Origin: Erythroxylum novogranatense
Lineage: Eukaryota > Streptophyta > Magnoliopsida > Malpighiales > Erythroxylaceae
Assembly: GCA_029891385.1 (NCBI GenBank)
Contig: CM057229.1
Coordinates: forward strand, 2,294,001 to 2,358,000
Direction: 5' to 3'
DNA: 64,000 bases
Part shown: positions 49,021 through 61,097 of the stretch, piece after piece
How the letters are laid out: every line of letters begins with the position of its first letter
Numbering within the stretch: the first letter of the stretch is position 1
Position numbers and translations under genes: made by a program
The notes under the pieces: generated by a model
Told to the model about the DNA's origin: nothing
The model's input: the letters and a program-made list of their open reading frames with translations, nothing else
Databases searched by the model: none

Positions 49021-52000
49021 TGTTGGAATCCATTACCGGATATCCAACTATTTAATCCGAAACCTTCATACTTATACATGAATCGGGTTCCAACCAGAAA
49101 ACGAAACGAAAGAACAAAAACAAAAGCAAATCGGACAAATGATTCAAACAAACTTGCGGGCAAATTTTCGACAAAATTCAACTAATCCGAAAATTTTACA
49201 TTTTTGTGAGAGAGGGTAGAAAATTTGTTGAGAAAACCAATGGTTCAAAAATCGGGAAAATCGGGAGTCAATTGCAAAGGTTATAAGAGGAAAATTTGAA
49301 TTGACCAAATAAATAGTAAAAAGTCAACTTCCGACTCTCATAACTTTTTACTCCTAACTCCGAACAAGACATATCATGCCTTCATGGAAAGATAGAAAGA
49401 CCCTCTATATCTTTTATGAAGGATGGAAAAACCGATTCCCGCTCAAAAGGGGCGAAAAACCCTTCCGAAGGTTCAGCCCAAAATACCATATGAATAGTAA
49501 TCCGAGAATAGTAAAAAGATTAGTGGCAACAATTTTCATTTGATCATAACTTTTTCATCCCAAGTCATCTAATGACCCATTTTATACCATTTTAAAGATC
49601 TTAACACGTTCTACATTCTTCCAGAAGACCTCTTAATCCAAATCAACCGTTTAGGAGATCTAAAATCTAAGCGAAGTTGCTGCCCAAACTTAGGAAAATT
49701 TGGACAGCATCTCCCCTAAAAATGCATCTAGCCAAAATCTTCAAATTCATTTATCCAAACTACAAACCTGCATAAAACCACTTCAATCTTTCATATTTTC
49801 AATCATCCAACTACCAAAATAACTCAATTGTCTCAAATGGGCAGCAACATCACAATCTTAAGATTTCTAAACATTTCTCAAACTAATCATCAGCTCACTT
49901 CCAACTCATAATTGAAACACAATCTCATCTTTGTTTTTTATCAATTCCAAACATACAATCATACATGCTTAATACACTTTATCTTTGACACCTCAAATAT
50001 TAAAGGAAACATATACAATACACTTTCACTTCAAGCTCTTACATTTTCACAGAAATGAGCAAATACAATGCTTCAAAGGCATTTTAGCCCAAATACATCA
50101 AAGTCTAGAAGAACAAAACACAAAGTACTTCTTTAGTTTCAAAATGCTATCTAAAATCAAAATTTCTAACATATGACTTCAAAACCATCAAAATGCATCG
50201 GAGTTGCCTCAATCCCGATGCGATGACCCAAATTCTTGCTCAAAACCTGTGGAGGAGAAAATGGGGGGTGAGCTCGACGGCTCCGTAGGTAATAAGTTTA
50301 TAATAGAACAGAAGCAAAAACACTTTTAAACTTATTTTCCATGTATAAACATTTCGCAGTATAAATTTATCAAAGTCTCTTTTTCAAATTTTCAACTTCC
50401 CAAAATAATCATAAATAATTTCATAATTCCCAGAAAGCCTCAAATACTTAGTTCTTCAAAATCTCAAATTCTTATGATTGGAACAATTCATCATATGAAT
50501 CAGCCCTTTTCGAATGTGACACATAATACATATATCAATACATGCACTATTCATAATTATGCAAAGATGTGTGCACAATCAATTGGCTCGAGAGTTTCAG
50601 AAACGAGACGGATAACCCGAAGGTTATCTGAAAGCAGACGGATAACCGAAGGTTATACAAGTAAGCAGACGAGTCCGATTTCTCGAGATCTCGTAAGCCC
50701 ACAAGCGGGCAAAAGGAGAAGGCTATCGTCGGCGTGCACGTGACTAACGTGACGTTACTCTCGCCCAAACAAAACACATAATCATATAATTCATGCTTGC
50801 AAATCGGATTGCCCGAAGGCACATTTCGAAACTTAACTTTCGCATATTATGTCATATCGCAAAATGGCATTTACAATTTCACATAACATTCACTTGCCAT
50901 AATCTAATCACACAAAGAATGCAACACTTTCGAATTAGTCACATAAGCTTCAACTTTCTCAAATTTGTCGAAACATTTCAGATGATGATAATTTCAAATC
51001 ATTTCAAAAACATTGGATTTAGTAATTCCATAATCAAAATTTTCAACCAAATACTTTGTTTCTTAATTTTTTTCAAAATCACACAAATTGGCCTCTAATT
51101 CAAAGTATAAACGCATTACCCACCTGAATTTCCTTAAGCTTTATTATCGGACCAATGACCTTTCTTTTAACCTCCTCTCCTCTATTTCCAATAGCTTCTC
51201 TAAACCTTCATCAAGCATAAAAATTCCCAATTTACCAAGAGAATTTAAGGCTGCAAAAATTTAAAAGAATGGAAAACATGACTCAAAACCTATCTCAATG
51301 ATATCAATTATTTTCAAGAATCTCATGCCTTACAGAGACCCATAAATTCTGATTTTCTTAAACCTCCCTTACCTTTCTTCTTTCCCTTTTTCTTTAATGC
51401 CTCAATTCACCTTCATAAGCACAATAATCCCAATTTAACATCAAATACCAATGCTGGAATTTTCAAGAATGGTACAAAACTTGACTTTCAACCTACATAA
51501 CCTAACCTAAACCTTTCCTATACCATTCCTATGCTATATTAATTCAAACTTCTCTCAATTTAATCCATTATTTTCGAAAATTCTCAACCCTAGAGCCACC
51601 CATGCATGCTGATTTTTTTCATTAAGCTTCCCTAACTTTTCTTCTTTCATTTTTCCTTCACAACATACTCTCCAAACCACCATTAGACAAACCCTAACAA
51701 TAAAGCCATGAAATTTCAACTTCTCCTTCCCTCATGAAACCCACGGCATCACCCTACCAATTTCTAATGATAGGAAACTCTTTCCTTTCTCATTCTTTCT
51801 TTAAAACCTCTTCCAATCATCCATTTAAAGCATGAAAAACAAAACTTTAACAAATCAATTCATAAATTTCGAAACCCTAATCCATACACAATCTGATTTT
51901 TTTTTCTCTTTTCCTCCAACAATAAATCCTTCTAATCACTCTTCTAATCACCAATATGAAACAAGAAAGATAAAATCCTAACCATATAACCAAGAAATTC

Positions 52001-53151
52001 GAATTTTCTCTTACCTTGTAGGAAACCCACGAAATCTTCTTTTTGCTTTCAAAGATGGAGTATCCTCTTTCTCTTCCTTTCTTCTTACATAAAACACATA
52101 AACCAACCTTCCTAAAGCTTGAAAACCTTACCTCCCTTCTTCTTCTTCTTCTTGGATGGCCGAACCTCTCCACTCTTCTTTCTCTTTGAATTTTCGAAAC
52201 CTACTCACTCTCTCCTCTCTTTGATGTGTTTCGAATGATGCTAACCAAGATGACCTAATTTTCTCTCTTCCTCTCTTATTTCCTAAGCAAAAACGACATC
52301 ACTCCATTAAATCTCCCTCCATGCATTTTCGTTAGTCATGCTTAAGCCTTAGGAAACTTCCTAAGCCTCCTTCCATCAACATAACCCTAACTCTTTAATT
52401 TAAACCCTAAGCCCAAGTCTTCAAGCCCAAGTAGTTTCCCTCCTTATAACCTTTCCCAAATTTTCATTTTCCCTCCTTCCAACTTAAATTTTCGTGAGCT
52501 CCCTCTTAAAAGCCCAAAAGTCCAACTTTCCCTCCTTCTAACTTAAACTTTCCCAAAATTTCAAACCTTCCCTCCTTTCAACTTAAAAATTTCGTGGGCC
52601 CCCTATAACCCACCATAAAAGTCCTTCTTTCTTTATGCAAATGACATTTTAAAAGGGCTACAAGCCCAAGCTTCTATCTTTCTCATTTACTTGTAATGAA
52701 AATGGACCTTAGCCCATACTTCCTTTACTCTTCATTTATTTACAATTTAAAATGGACCTAGCTCAATTTCTTCTTTTCTTCTCCATTTAATAGCATATGG
52801 AGATTACAAGGCCCATCTTACTAAACCTTAAGCCTTCAAAACATTTATATCTTCCTCATTATCAACAATTTAATAAAGCTCTAATTGAACTAAATCCACA
52901 CAATCTCAATCACCTAAATTCGTAAGACCCTCAATTCATATAATTCTTTTTACTACTAACCATTCATCACAAAATAAAAATTTCTCTACAAATCGAATTT
53001 CACTAAATCCCTTCATTTAATAATCCTAACCTACACAATAAAATCCTCAATTTATTCCAACCAAATTAAAATTTTCAAACTAAAATCACAAAATAAATTA
53101 AACATGCCTCAACATAATTTAAACATGCTTCATGCGAATCGGAGCCCAACA
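49021..53151 (-). mobile_element. Solo long LTR (4.13 kb), copy 3 of the long-LTR family
   Basis: Starts TGTTGGAATCC and ends GGAGCCCAACA. The flanks are CTTTG (49016-49020) and TTTTG (53152-53156), a 5-base duplication with one mismatch. Taking it out rejoins the gypsy reading frame at the chromodomain. It shares blocks with copy 1, for example AATCGGATTGCC-GAAGGCA at about 10167 and 50802, and the same run of AT-rich, C-poor segments, but is more diverged than copies 1 and 2 are from each other. The last 1.9 kb (51200-53100) is CT-rich, the reverse complement of a purine-rich LTR region. No coding domain was seen. Confidence 0.8.
50611..50657. repeat. Two tandem stem-loops in long LTR copy 3
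   Basis: GATAACC-CGAA-GGTTATC (50611-50628) and GATAACC-GAA-GGTTATA (50641-50657), 30 bp apart, in a shared context AGACGGATAACC. They sit in the same relative part of the LTR as the 9950-10027 stem-loops, upstream of the shared GGATTGCC block. Confidence 0.85.
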
Positions 53152-53560
53152 TTTTGGAAGTTCTGGATACAAGGGTTGTTCGCCTGCCCAATGGAGTCAC
53201 TAATGAGCAATGGTTAGTCTCTTGGGACGGGTTGTCTGTTGAAGAATCCACTTGGGGGGAAAGGAAAACGATCCAGCAGCTTTATCCTTCTTTTAACCTT
53301 GAAGACAAGGTTGGTTTGGATGAAAATGATATTATTATGAATACAACCAATATCAACAATGTTGAAACCCAAACAGAGGAACAAGCAGAGGATCATCCCA
53401 TTTTGAATGAGGAGCAGATGGTTATTGACGAGCCACCAGGTCCAAGAAGGGGAAACAGAATCCGAATTCCTTCTAGAAGGTTAGCTGGTTATGTAATGAC
53501 AGCACAGTCAACACAGCTAGCTAAGAAATAACGAATTCATGGAGAGCTTCAGGGAGAGTC

Positions 53561-53783
53561 TGTTAGGAATTTCCTTTATATTGATTTGATTACTGTTTTT
53601 TGTTTTTTTTTTTTAATGCTTATGAACACTCTGAAAGTGTAATTCTTCTCATCTCTATTCTGGGTCTTCTTCCTCTTATCTTCTTCTCATTTTCAGATTG
53701 TAATTCATTTGCAGCTGAATAATCAATAGAAGCTTTCATCGTTTCTGCTCCTATTTCGTTATTTCAATTTCTAAACGCTTTCA
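53561..53783 (+). repeat. 3' LTR of the gypsy element
   Basis: 223 bp, starting right after a purine-rich tract and ending ACGCTTTCA. The DNA after it (CCGGTGCGTG) is unrelated to the sequence after the first LTR. Confidence 0.92.
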
Positions 53784-55513
53784 CCGGTGCGTGCTTTTGG
53801 GTTACTCATCAATCACATCGACATTTGGCAATTCTTCATCATCCTGGAGTCCTACGCTTTTTGTTTAAGGTCAAATTAAAGGTCATGGCGCAATCCCGAA
53901 TTATTCACAACTTTGTCCTTAGGGGAACAACTAAAAACAAAAGGCATTTTTGATTCTAAATTTATTAAACAATTTAATTATAAACCAGATTCTAAATTTA
54001 TTAAACAATTTAATTAAAATAAATAATTTATTATAAACCACTCGAATTAGAATACAAATTTATTAAACAATTTAACTAAAATAAATAATTTTAAAATTTA
54101 TAAAATATTTATCTAAAACATGTAATATTATATAAGCTTACGAGTTGCATTTGTATTAAATTAATTATTACTTGACTTTAAGTATTTATTGAATTGAATG
54201 CATATCTAAGATCTATTTAATGTATCTAGAAGTAGCGAATCATAGAGTTTTGGGTTAAAAAACATTGAAATATTTTAATTTAAATAATTTTAATTTTTAA
54301 ATTATGGGAATTTATTTCTTATCAAAGTTTATTATCTTAAAATTTCTTAAAATAATAACAAAAACACATGCTATGTAAATATTATACATGAATTGATTTT
54401 TTAATACTTTAGGAAAGTTTATTCTCCTATATTTCTGTTAAAAATAACAATAAAATATATTATACATGAATTAATCAAATACTATTATTACATAGATCTA
54501 ATTTAATTTTAAAATTGATTTAAACTAATTAAATCTTATTAATAATTTATACAATTATCTTAAATTATTAATTTATAGAAAATATTTTAAAATTTAAAAT
54601 CTTTTAAAATTAATTAAGGTGGTGTTTGTTTCTATTTTAGTTTTTAATTTTAGTTTTTGAATTTCGTGAAAAACTTATTTGTTTAAGTTTTTAATTTCTG
54701 TTTTTATTTTATTTTTACCAATTTTTAAAAATTATGAAAATCATAAAAATGGTCTTTATTTCTTATTTCTTATTTATAATTTTATTTAATTTTATTTAAA
54801 TATATTTTTAATTATTAATAAAATTATGAATAATTTAATTCATGATTATATATTTAATAAATTAAAGTTAATTATCAATAAGATTATGCATTATTTAATT
54901 TTATTGAATTTTATAATTAAATTATATGTAATTAGGTTTAAATAATTATTAATAAATATAATTAAATTTAAAATAAATAAATATTCAGATAGAATTTGAT
55001 TTAATAATTAAAACATATTTCAAATACAATATTAATTTATAAATTATTTATTTTATTAAAATAACATAATTTTATTAATAATTTGTTAATAAATATTATA
55101 TAAGAGATTAAATAAAATTAAGTAATTAAAATAGTTTATTTTTAAGTTTTATCTAATATATAATTATTATCAATAATAAAATATAATTAAATTAAATTAT
55201 ATATAAATTTTATTTACTAAAAAACAAAAATTGAAAATAAAAACTGAAAACGTCATCCTCAAGAAATTCTGGTATGGATACTGTGGACTTGGAGAGTGAA
55301 AGAGATGAATATTTGGCAGTTAATCGTATCAGACATTAAATCTCACGTCACAACACGACAGTGATTCAGCTCAGTATTTACAGTGCCTGCCCTAAAGCAT
55401 CAATCTGTAGTTTCTTATCGTTTTAATACATAAAAAGCATATTTTAACAAATGAGTTTGTTCATTTGTTGATTGAAACTACCAAAGCAAAGCAAAGAGTT
55501 TGGATATAGAGGG
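53784..55513. other. AT-rich spacer with short direct repeats
   Basis: A 36-bp unit (GATTCTAAATTTATTAAACA...) is tandemly duplicated at 53952-54023, with a third diverged copy near 54045. Most of 54240-55250 is very AT-rich. The final 150 or so bases are presumably the leader of the DUF21 gene. Confidence 0.6.
54618..55260. mobile_element. Possible MITE (about 640 bp), weak
   Basis: The left end reads GGTGGTGTTTGTTTCTATTT and the right end, in reverse complement, GGATGACGTTTTCAGTTTTT. Both then continue as T-rich repeats of TAGTTTTTAATTTT type, as in some hAT-like plant MITEs. The terminal match is imperfect and no clear 8-base target duplication was found. Confidence 0.3.
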
Positions 55514-58500
55514 ATGGGTAGTGATAGTACGGGTTGCTGTGGGGCCGATTTCTGGTTATATCTGGCGGTAATCGCCGGACTAGTGGCGTTTGCCGGCTTG
55601 ATGGCCGGTTTGACCCTGGGTCTCATGTCTTTGGGCCTCGTCGACCTCGAGGTTCTCATCAAATCTGGCCGTAGTCCGGATCGTATTCACGCAGGTACTG
55701 TGACTGACGGTTTTGTTTTGGTTAAAGCTTTGGTTATCTCTTGTTTTGTTTAATTCGTGTTTTGATCGGTTAAGTTTTGTGTTCATTTAAGTGGAATTCG
55801 GTGTTTTTGATTCTATTGTTTGGCTGTTGTTTGTTTTTTTGATCGGCTTAGGGTGTTTGGTTTAGGTGGAAAGTTTTCAAGTTAGTTTGAGTTGATGTGT
55901 GCGTGATTTGGAGGATTAGAGACTATGTTAACTCGCTGAGTCCAAGTCTTTGCTTGAGCTTTTTTATGTTTTCTGTTTAAGCTGTAGATCGCATTTGTTT
56001 GCTGTAACTGTATCATCTGAGGTTTTTTCTTTTTGGGCTTCTGCAGGTAAGATATATCCAGTGGTGAAGAATCAGCACCTGTTGTTATGTACTCTTTTGA
56101 TTGGTAACTCTTTAGCTATGGAGGTACGCTATCAACCAACCACGATTCTGAATATTATTGTTCCTTTTAACTCGAGAATTGATAATAATATGCTGAATCC
56201 AGATTTGGAATTTGACGTTTCTATGTGACTATTTGTGTTGTTCTTAGACCCTTCCGATATTCCTGAACAAACTTGTGCCACCTTTTGCTGCAATCCTGAT
56301 ATCTGTGACTCTAATACTGATGTTCGGAGAGGTAACTTTTCGTGGTGCTGGATTTATTTTGTTCTGGTTCTGGAATTCATCTATGTATCTTCCACATAAA
56401 GCATTGTTGGTAATTGTGCTAGCTTGGTGTTAACAGATACTACCGCAAGCAATATGTACTCGTTATGGCTTGACTGTTGGAGCTGCAGTGGCACCTTTGG
56501 TCCGTGTCCTACTCTTTATATTTTACCCTGTTTCTTATCCGATTAGTAAGGTAAGTTTGTTGTCTGAGCCTCTGTAGGACTACTAGGAATCTTTATGCAA
56601 TTGAGTTATGTTTCATGGAAAGTCATATGTGCTTTTAGAACAACGATATATGAGTGTTGACGATTGTGGGTTCTTCTACTTCTTGTAAGTGCAGGTTCTG
56701 GATTGGATGTTGGGCAAGGGACATGCTGTCCTTTTACGAAGAGCAGAGCTGAAAACTTTTGTTAATTTTCATGGAAACGAGGTATTCAATATGACATGCA
56801 ACTGTCTCTATTCTGTCTCCCTTTAAAACTTTATTCTTACAGAATCCACTAAGTTTTGGGCGGGAGATTAAGCTGATAGCATATGTTTCTTGTTAGGCCC
56901 TAACTGTGCAATGACTGTGCCATAAATATTTTGTTCCTATAGGCAGGGAAAGGCGGGGATTTAACACATGATGAGACTACTATCATTACTGGGGCACTTG
57001 AATTGACTGAAAAGACTGCAAAAGATGCAATGACTCCCATAGCGAAGGCATTTTCCCTTGATCTGGATGCAACTCTTAATTTGTGGGTTTGTGGTTTCTT
57101 TGTCATTCTTGCATCATCATTTTCCCATTCCACATTGGTTCTAAGTTATGGTTCTTTTCGTATAGGGAGACATTGAATGAGATAATGACCATGGGACATA
57201 GTAGAGTCCCAGTTTATTCAGCAAAGCGAACAAATATCATTGGACTTGTTTTGGTATGTCATTTCTTTATCATATGGATTCCTTTTTGGTGATTTCTATC
57301 AAGAATACTGACACTTGATTGTTTTTTCCCTTTGCTTGTATCCTCATGCAATCTATTTTAGTTTAACAGACAGGGGAAAACTTAATAGGTCTTCTTCTTC
57401 ATTTTCAAAGTAGTTAGTTGTCTTTTCTTCATTGCTTAAACATCATTTTCTATAATCTGCATGTCTTCATGAGATCATGTGATGGATGAACTATACTTAT
57501 CTTTTAAGCTGTAGTATCTGCCCGTAAAATTTATCGGGTTCAAACATTGAGCAGTTAACTTATCTGGACTATTTCACTATCAGGGTCATTGAATGTGAAA
57601 TTAATTCACAATGGGTTTGGCACAACAATAACTTTTTGACACTTAAATTGTGATGGTGTTTGTCTCAGGCCACATTTAGACCTCGTCATTTTCACTTTCA
57701 CATAAGTAGAAGAACGTTATGTAGCACGTTGGAACAGTCAGATAGAATTATGTATTTGAAATAGGTTGATAGAAGATTCTAGTAAAGCTGTCCCATGTAG
57801 GATATAATGCTGTGGCGGAACATCCGGGAACCTATATCCTTGGCAGGTGAAAGTATGGGCCGGGGATCCTGGGCTGGGGATCCTTGTTACATTCATAATT
57901 AGTCAAAACTCTCTCTTCCAATATATTCTGCTTAACTCATTAGATCCAATTATAATATATACAGGTCAAAAATCTCTTAGCAGTTGATCCAGAAGATGCT
58001 GTTCCTCTTAAAAGAATGATCATACGGAAAATTCCTCGGTAACTCCTGTTCACATGAGTTATTTACATCCTTAAGGAAAAAAAATATGTTTGCTTGTTAT
58101 TCAACTGGGATGAATAATGACCATTATCATTCTCTTCTTGCTTTTCCATTTATGATACAGTGTTTCAGAAGACATGCCTTTGTATGATATCCTTAACGAG
58201 TTTCAGAAAGGTCACAGTCATCTTGCGGTTGTATATAGAGATGTGAGTGTGAGTAAAGAGATGAAGGCACCACCACCTGAATTTAAGGATAGCTGTCACA
58301 AACAGAGAGGTAGTGTTATTTCCATGTAGCTGGGTGCCTAGTGATATTTTGTGATGTAAATTTTGGAGATTTTCCTTGATTAAGTTTGTGCACTGAAATG
58401 TTAAAATCTATTCCAAACCCAAGTCCCTTTTTCTTCCATTTGTTTTACAACCTTTCACTCTCTGTGTCATGGCCAATGATATCAACTATGCATTTCTAGC

Positions 58501-59569
58501 CACGGTAGAACTGTAAATTTCCACCTTATGTTGATTTGTGATAACCAGATGGTGATAAAGGCAACTTGACTTCTGCTGCCCACAATATGACAGTCACTTC
58601 TGAGTCACATGAGAACAAAACTACTAAAAAAGGTGGAGGCCAAACAGTAAAAAGTAGTCTACCTGTAACTCCTTCCTTTAAGAAGCGCCACAGGGGTTGT
58701 TCATACTGCATCTTGGACATTGAGAATTGCCCGATTCGAGAATTCCCATCCAATGAAGAAGTTGTTGGTGTGATTACAATGGAGGATGTTATTGAAGAAC
58801 TTCTTCAGGTATATGAAATCTTGTGTACGGGCACAGTATGGCCAGGCACATAGTAGGACCATAATATAAGGATTGTGGATGAGTGGATCTACCGGTGTCT
58901 TGCTTTTGGATTCTATAATAATCTTTTCATCATAGAAAAATGTCTTCTAGAATTAGGGAACCCAATGCTTCCAAATTACTTATTCCATTGGAATGATATG
59001 AGCTAAATTTGTGGAGGATGCATACCATCGAGCCATGTGATTTGGAGACGTTGCTTGTTGAATAGTATCATATCTTATCTAACCAATGTTCTTTCTTACG
59101 GATTTGATGTTTTCCGTGATGCCAATCTGCCAATGTTTTGTTATGCAGGAAGAGATATTAGATGAAACTGACGAGTATGTCAATATCCACAACAGGTACA
59201 GGTTTTCTTCTGCTGCATATATTTACATCCATTATGCATGCGATTACTCTTTCTCTGCATAAGTTACCAAAATGCTGCTGCTGCTGTCGCAATTTGATGG
59301 AACAATCTCTGGCTACTAAGTTTGTTGAACTGTCATATGGTTGGGACTGAGCTACCGGTGAATGTTCCATGAAAGTAACCCTTTCTTCAAAATGCAGGAT
59401 AAGAGTCAACATGAATGCATCTCAGGTAAAGATATCCAATACGGCTCTGCAACTTTCCGACACCGACAGTTATGCTACATGCAACGTATCCTCAGTAGAC
59501 GCTTCATTTAGCGACTCATCAAATCAGATGTCCCAAGGAGACTTATCAAAGAATCAACAGAAGTTATAG
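55514..59569 (+). CDS. DUF21 and CBS domain-containing membrane protein (CNNM/CorC family)
   Basis: The family (animal CNNM, bacterial CorC) is linked to divalent-cation, chiefly Mg2+, transport; the plant members are poorly characterised. Twelve exons: 55514-55694, 56047-56123, 56248-56331, 56437-56550, 56695-56781, 56943-57082, 57166-57253, 57965-58038, 58161-58309, 58549-58808, 59149-59195, 59398-59569. They join in frame to 490 residues. The DUF21 membrane part (about 12-155) starts after CCGADFW and has [15 protein letters not shown] and the conserved [20 protein letters not shown] cytosolic CBS pair follows (AMTP near 213; GHSRVPVY and [44 protein letters not shown] at 404-418), with a variable Ser/Lys-rich insert (about 325-385) between the last two blocks. 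The ATG at 55514 is preferred over one at 55472 because family members start close to the CC motif. Confidence 0.94.
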
Positions 59570-60190
59570 GTTGCATGAAACATTTGACGTAGATGAACTT
59601 GTAATGATGTAAGTTAAAAAAGGATCATTTAAGAAGCATTCCATACCTGGGGACATTTATAGATTCTGTAACTATGTAGATAGGTGGGTAGTCACGGTTT
59701 CATGTATAATTAGTATTCTTTAAGAAGTATCCTTAATCCCCCATCTCCTAATTTTACCTTAAGTTAATAATTTTACTTCATATCTTTTACTCGTTATCAA
59801 AACAGCCTCTTTATTAATTAGAGTTAATGTTGTGTACTTCTAATATAATGTTTAAATTCAAACCAAACTTAAACTTGATTAAACTAAATTGACTTGTGAT
59901 TTTAAGACCCAAATAAATTGAACCGAAACAAACTTTTTGCAATGTTTTGAAAATGAAATTAAACCGTTAAAATCATCATCATCGTTATTATCACACCTAA
60001 TTCGAAATCTCGCAGTGAAGCGGAGTCTGAGGAGGTTTGATAGTACGCATCCTTATTCCTACATAGTAAAGAGGTTATTTTCGGAAAACTCACATAGAAA
60101 GATGTAACAAGAAAATAGTGATGTAGGTTAAAAGAGTAAATAAGTAAAAATGACATAAATTATTTAATTAAATAAAATTACAATAAATGC

Positions 60191-60234
<44 letters not shown>

Positions 60235-61097
60235 GATGATAAAACGACTACTAATTATAAACTCAATAAAAGATAATAATAATAATAATAATAATGTCAA
60301 CCAAGGATAAAATGTTTAAAGTTATAAAGGTTTAACTAGTAGTAGACTATCATAAAATTATTGAATAAAATTAAAAAAATAACAAATTAAAAATTAAAAA
60401 TAATTAAGAAAGAATGTGATTGCCTATAGAAAATTTAAAATTTAATTAAAAACGTTAAATCAAAATTAATCAGTTTATTTTATTTATAAAATTAATTAGT
60501 TATTTTAACAACAATAATTATCAAAAAAATAAATATTAAATTGTCAGTTTAAATTTCTGAAGATTTTCAAAAACATTGATTTTTTGTCGCAGCCAACGTG
60601 GCAAATAACAGGCAGTGGAGTCCTTTCCGCTAATGGCGCTTTTTGGTAAGCGAAATGGAAATATGTAGAAAATATAACAATGTATATGTTCAGTACTTCA
60701 GTTCCTCACACCTTCGATTTAGATTTTAGCAAGAGAACATAACTTCTCAAACTGTCAACATTTCTTAGAAGAATTCACGTTGTTAGATGACTATCACTCG
60801 GTTTTCTTTCACCGATCTATGTAGTCATTTCAAATTTGCTTGGCTTTTAAGGGTAATCATTTGATTTTATTGGTTTCAGAGTGATTATCATGGCTCATCC
60901 AACTTTGGTCCTCCCACTTTGTAGTAGTCCTTTTCCTGCTCATATTCCTGACAGATCTTACTTCCCAAACTTTCTGGTGACGATCTTAGTAGTGATGAGA
61001 AGGACCCTTTAAGTAAATCCTACTTCTGTTTTTTTGTCGACTTCTTTGCCAGATGTTTTGGTTTCTGTTCGTTTAGCAGTTCTGGAGTTGGGGAGCG
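59570..61097. other. AT-rich spacer with (TAA)n microsatellites
   Basis: (AAT)n runs lie at about 60191-60234 and 60272-60295. No gene was recognised. The last 200-400 bases presumably hold the promoter and leader of the methyltransferase gene. Confidence 0.6.

Larger units (their letters stand above)
44781..53531 (+). pseudogene. Gypsy gag-pol with C-terminal chromodomain, disrupted
   Basis: Gag from ATG 44781 (capsid core IQLSRFSGVSPERWI near 44990; degenerate zinc knuckle CYNCDEKYLWDHKGK near 45650, last Cys missing), protease LLDGGSTHNFV near 45912, RT 46587-47153 with catalytic VFFDDILVYS near 46920, RNase H near 47360-47700, integrase from 47872 (H-H-C-C finger HSSPVSGHAG...CQTC; core IVSDRDPCF and HPQTNEQTEALN near 48395), then the chromodomain resuming at 53157 (VTNEQWLVSWDGLSVEESTW). 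Breaks: in-frame stops at 44925, 46578 and 47151, a frame change near 47376, a stop near 47457, and the solo LTR inside the chromodomain junction. Few breaks otherwise, consistent with a young copy. Confidence 0.92.
44533..53783 (+). mobile_element. Ty3/gypsy chromovirus-type retrotransposon, interrupted by a long solo LTR
   Basis: 5' LTR 44533-44752 (220 bp) and 3' LTR 53561-53783 (223 bp), both TGTTAGGAATTTCC...ACGCTTTCA and nearly identical. Internal gag-pol lies at 44781-53531, with the 4.1-kb insertion 49021-53151 inside the C-terminal chromodomain region. Without the insertion the element is about 5.1 kb. No convincing primer-binding site follows the 5' LTR and gag starts only 28 bases later, so the leader seems deleted. 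High LTR identity suggests a fairly recent insertion. Confidence 0.9.

Noticed and set aside
49021..53151. Possibility that the 4.1-kb insertion is a host gene fragment or DNA transposon
   Set aside because: TG...CA ends, 5-base duplication and shared blocks with two other LTR copies fit an LTR better; no terminal inverted repeat or transposase.
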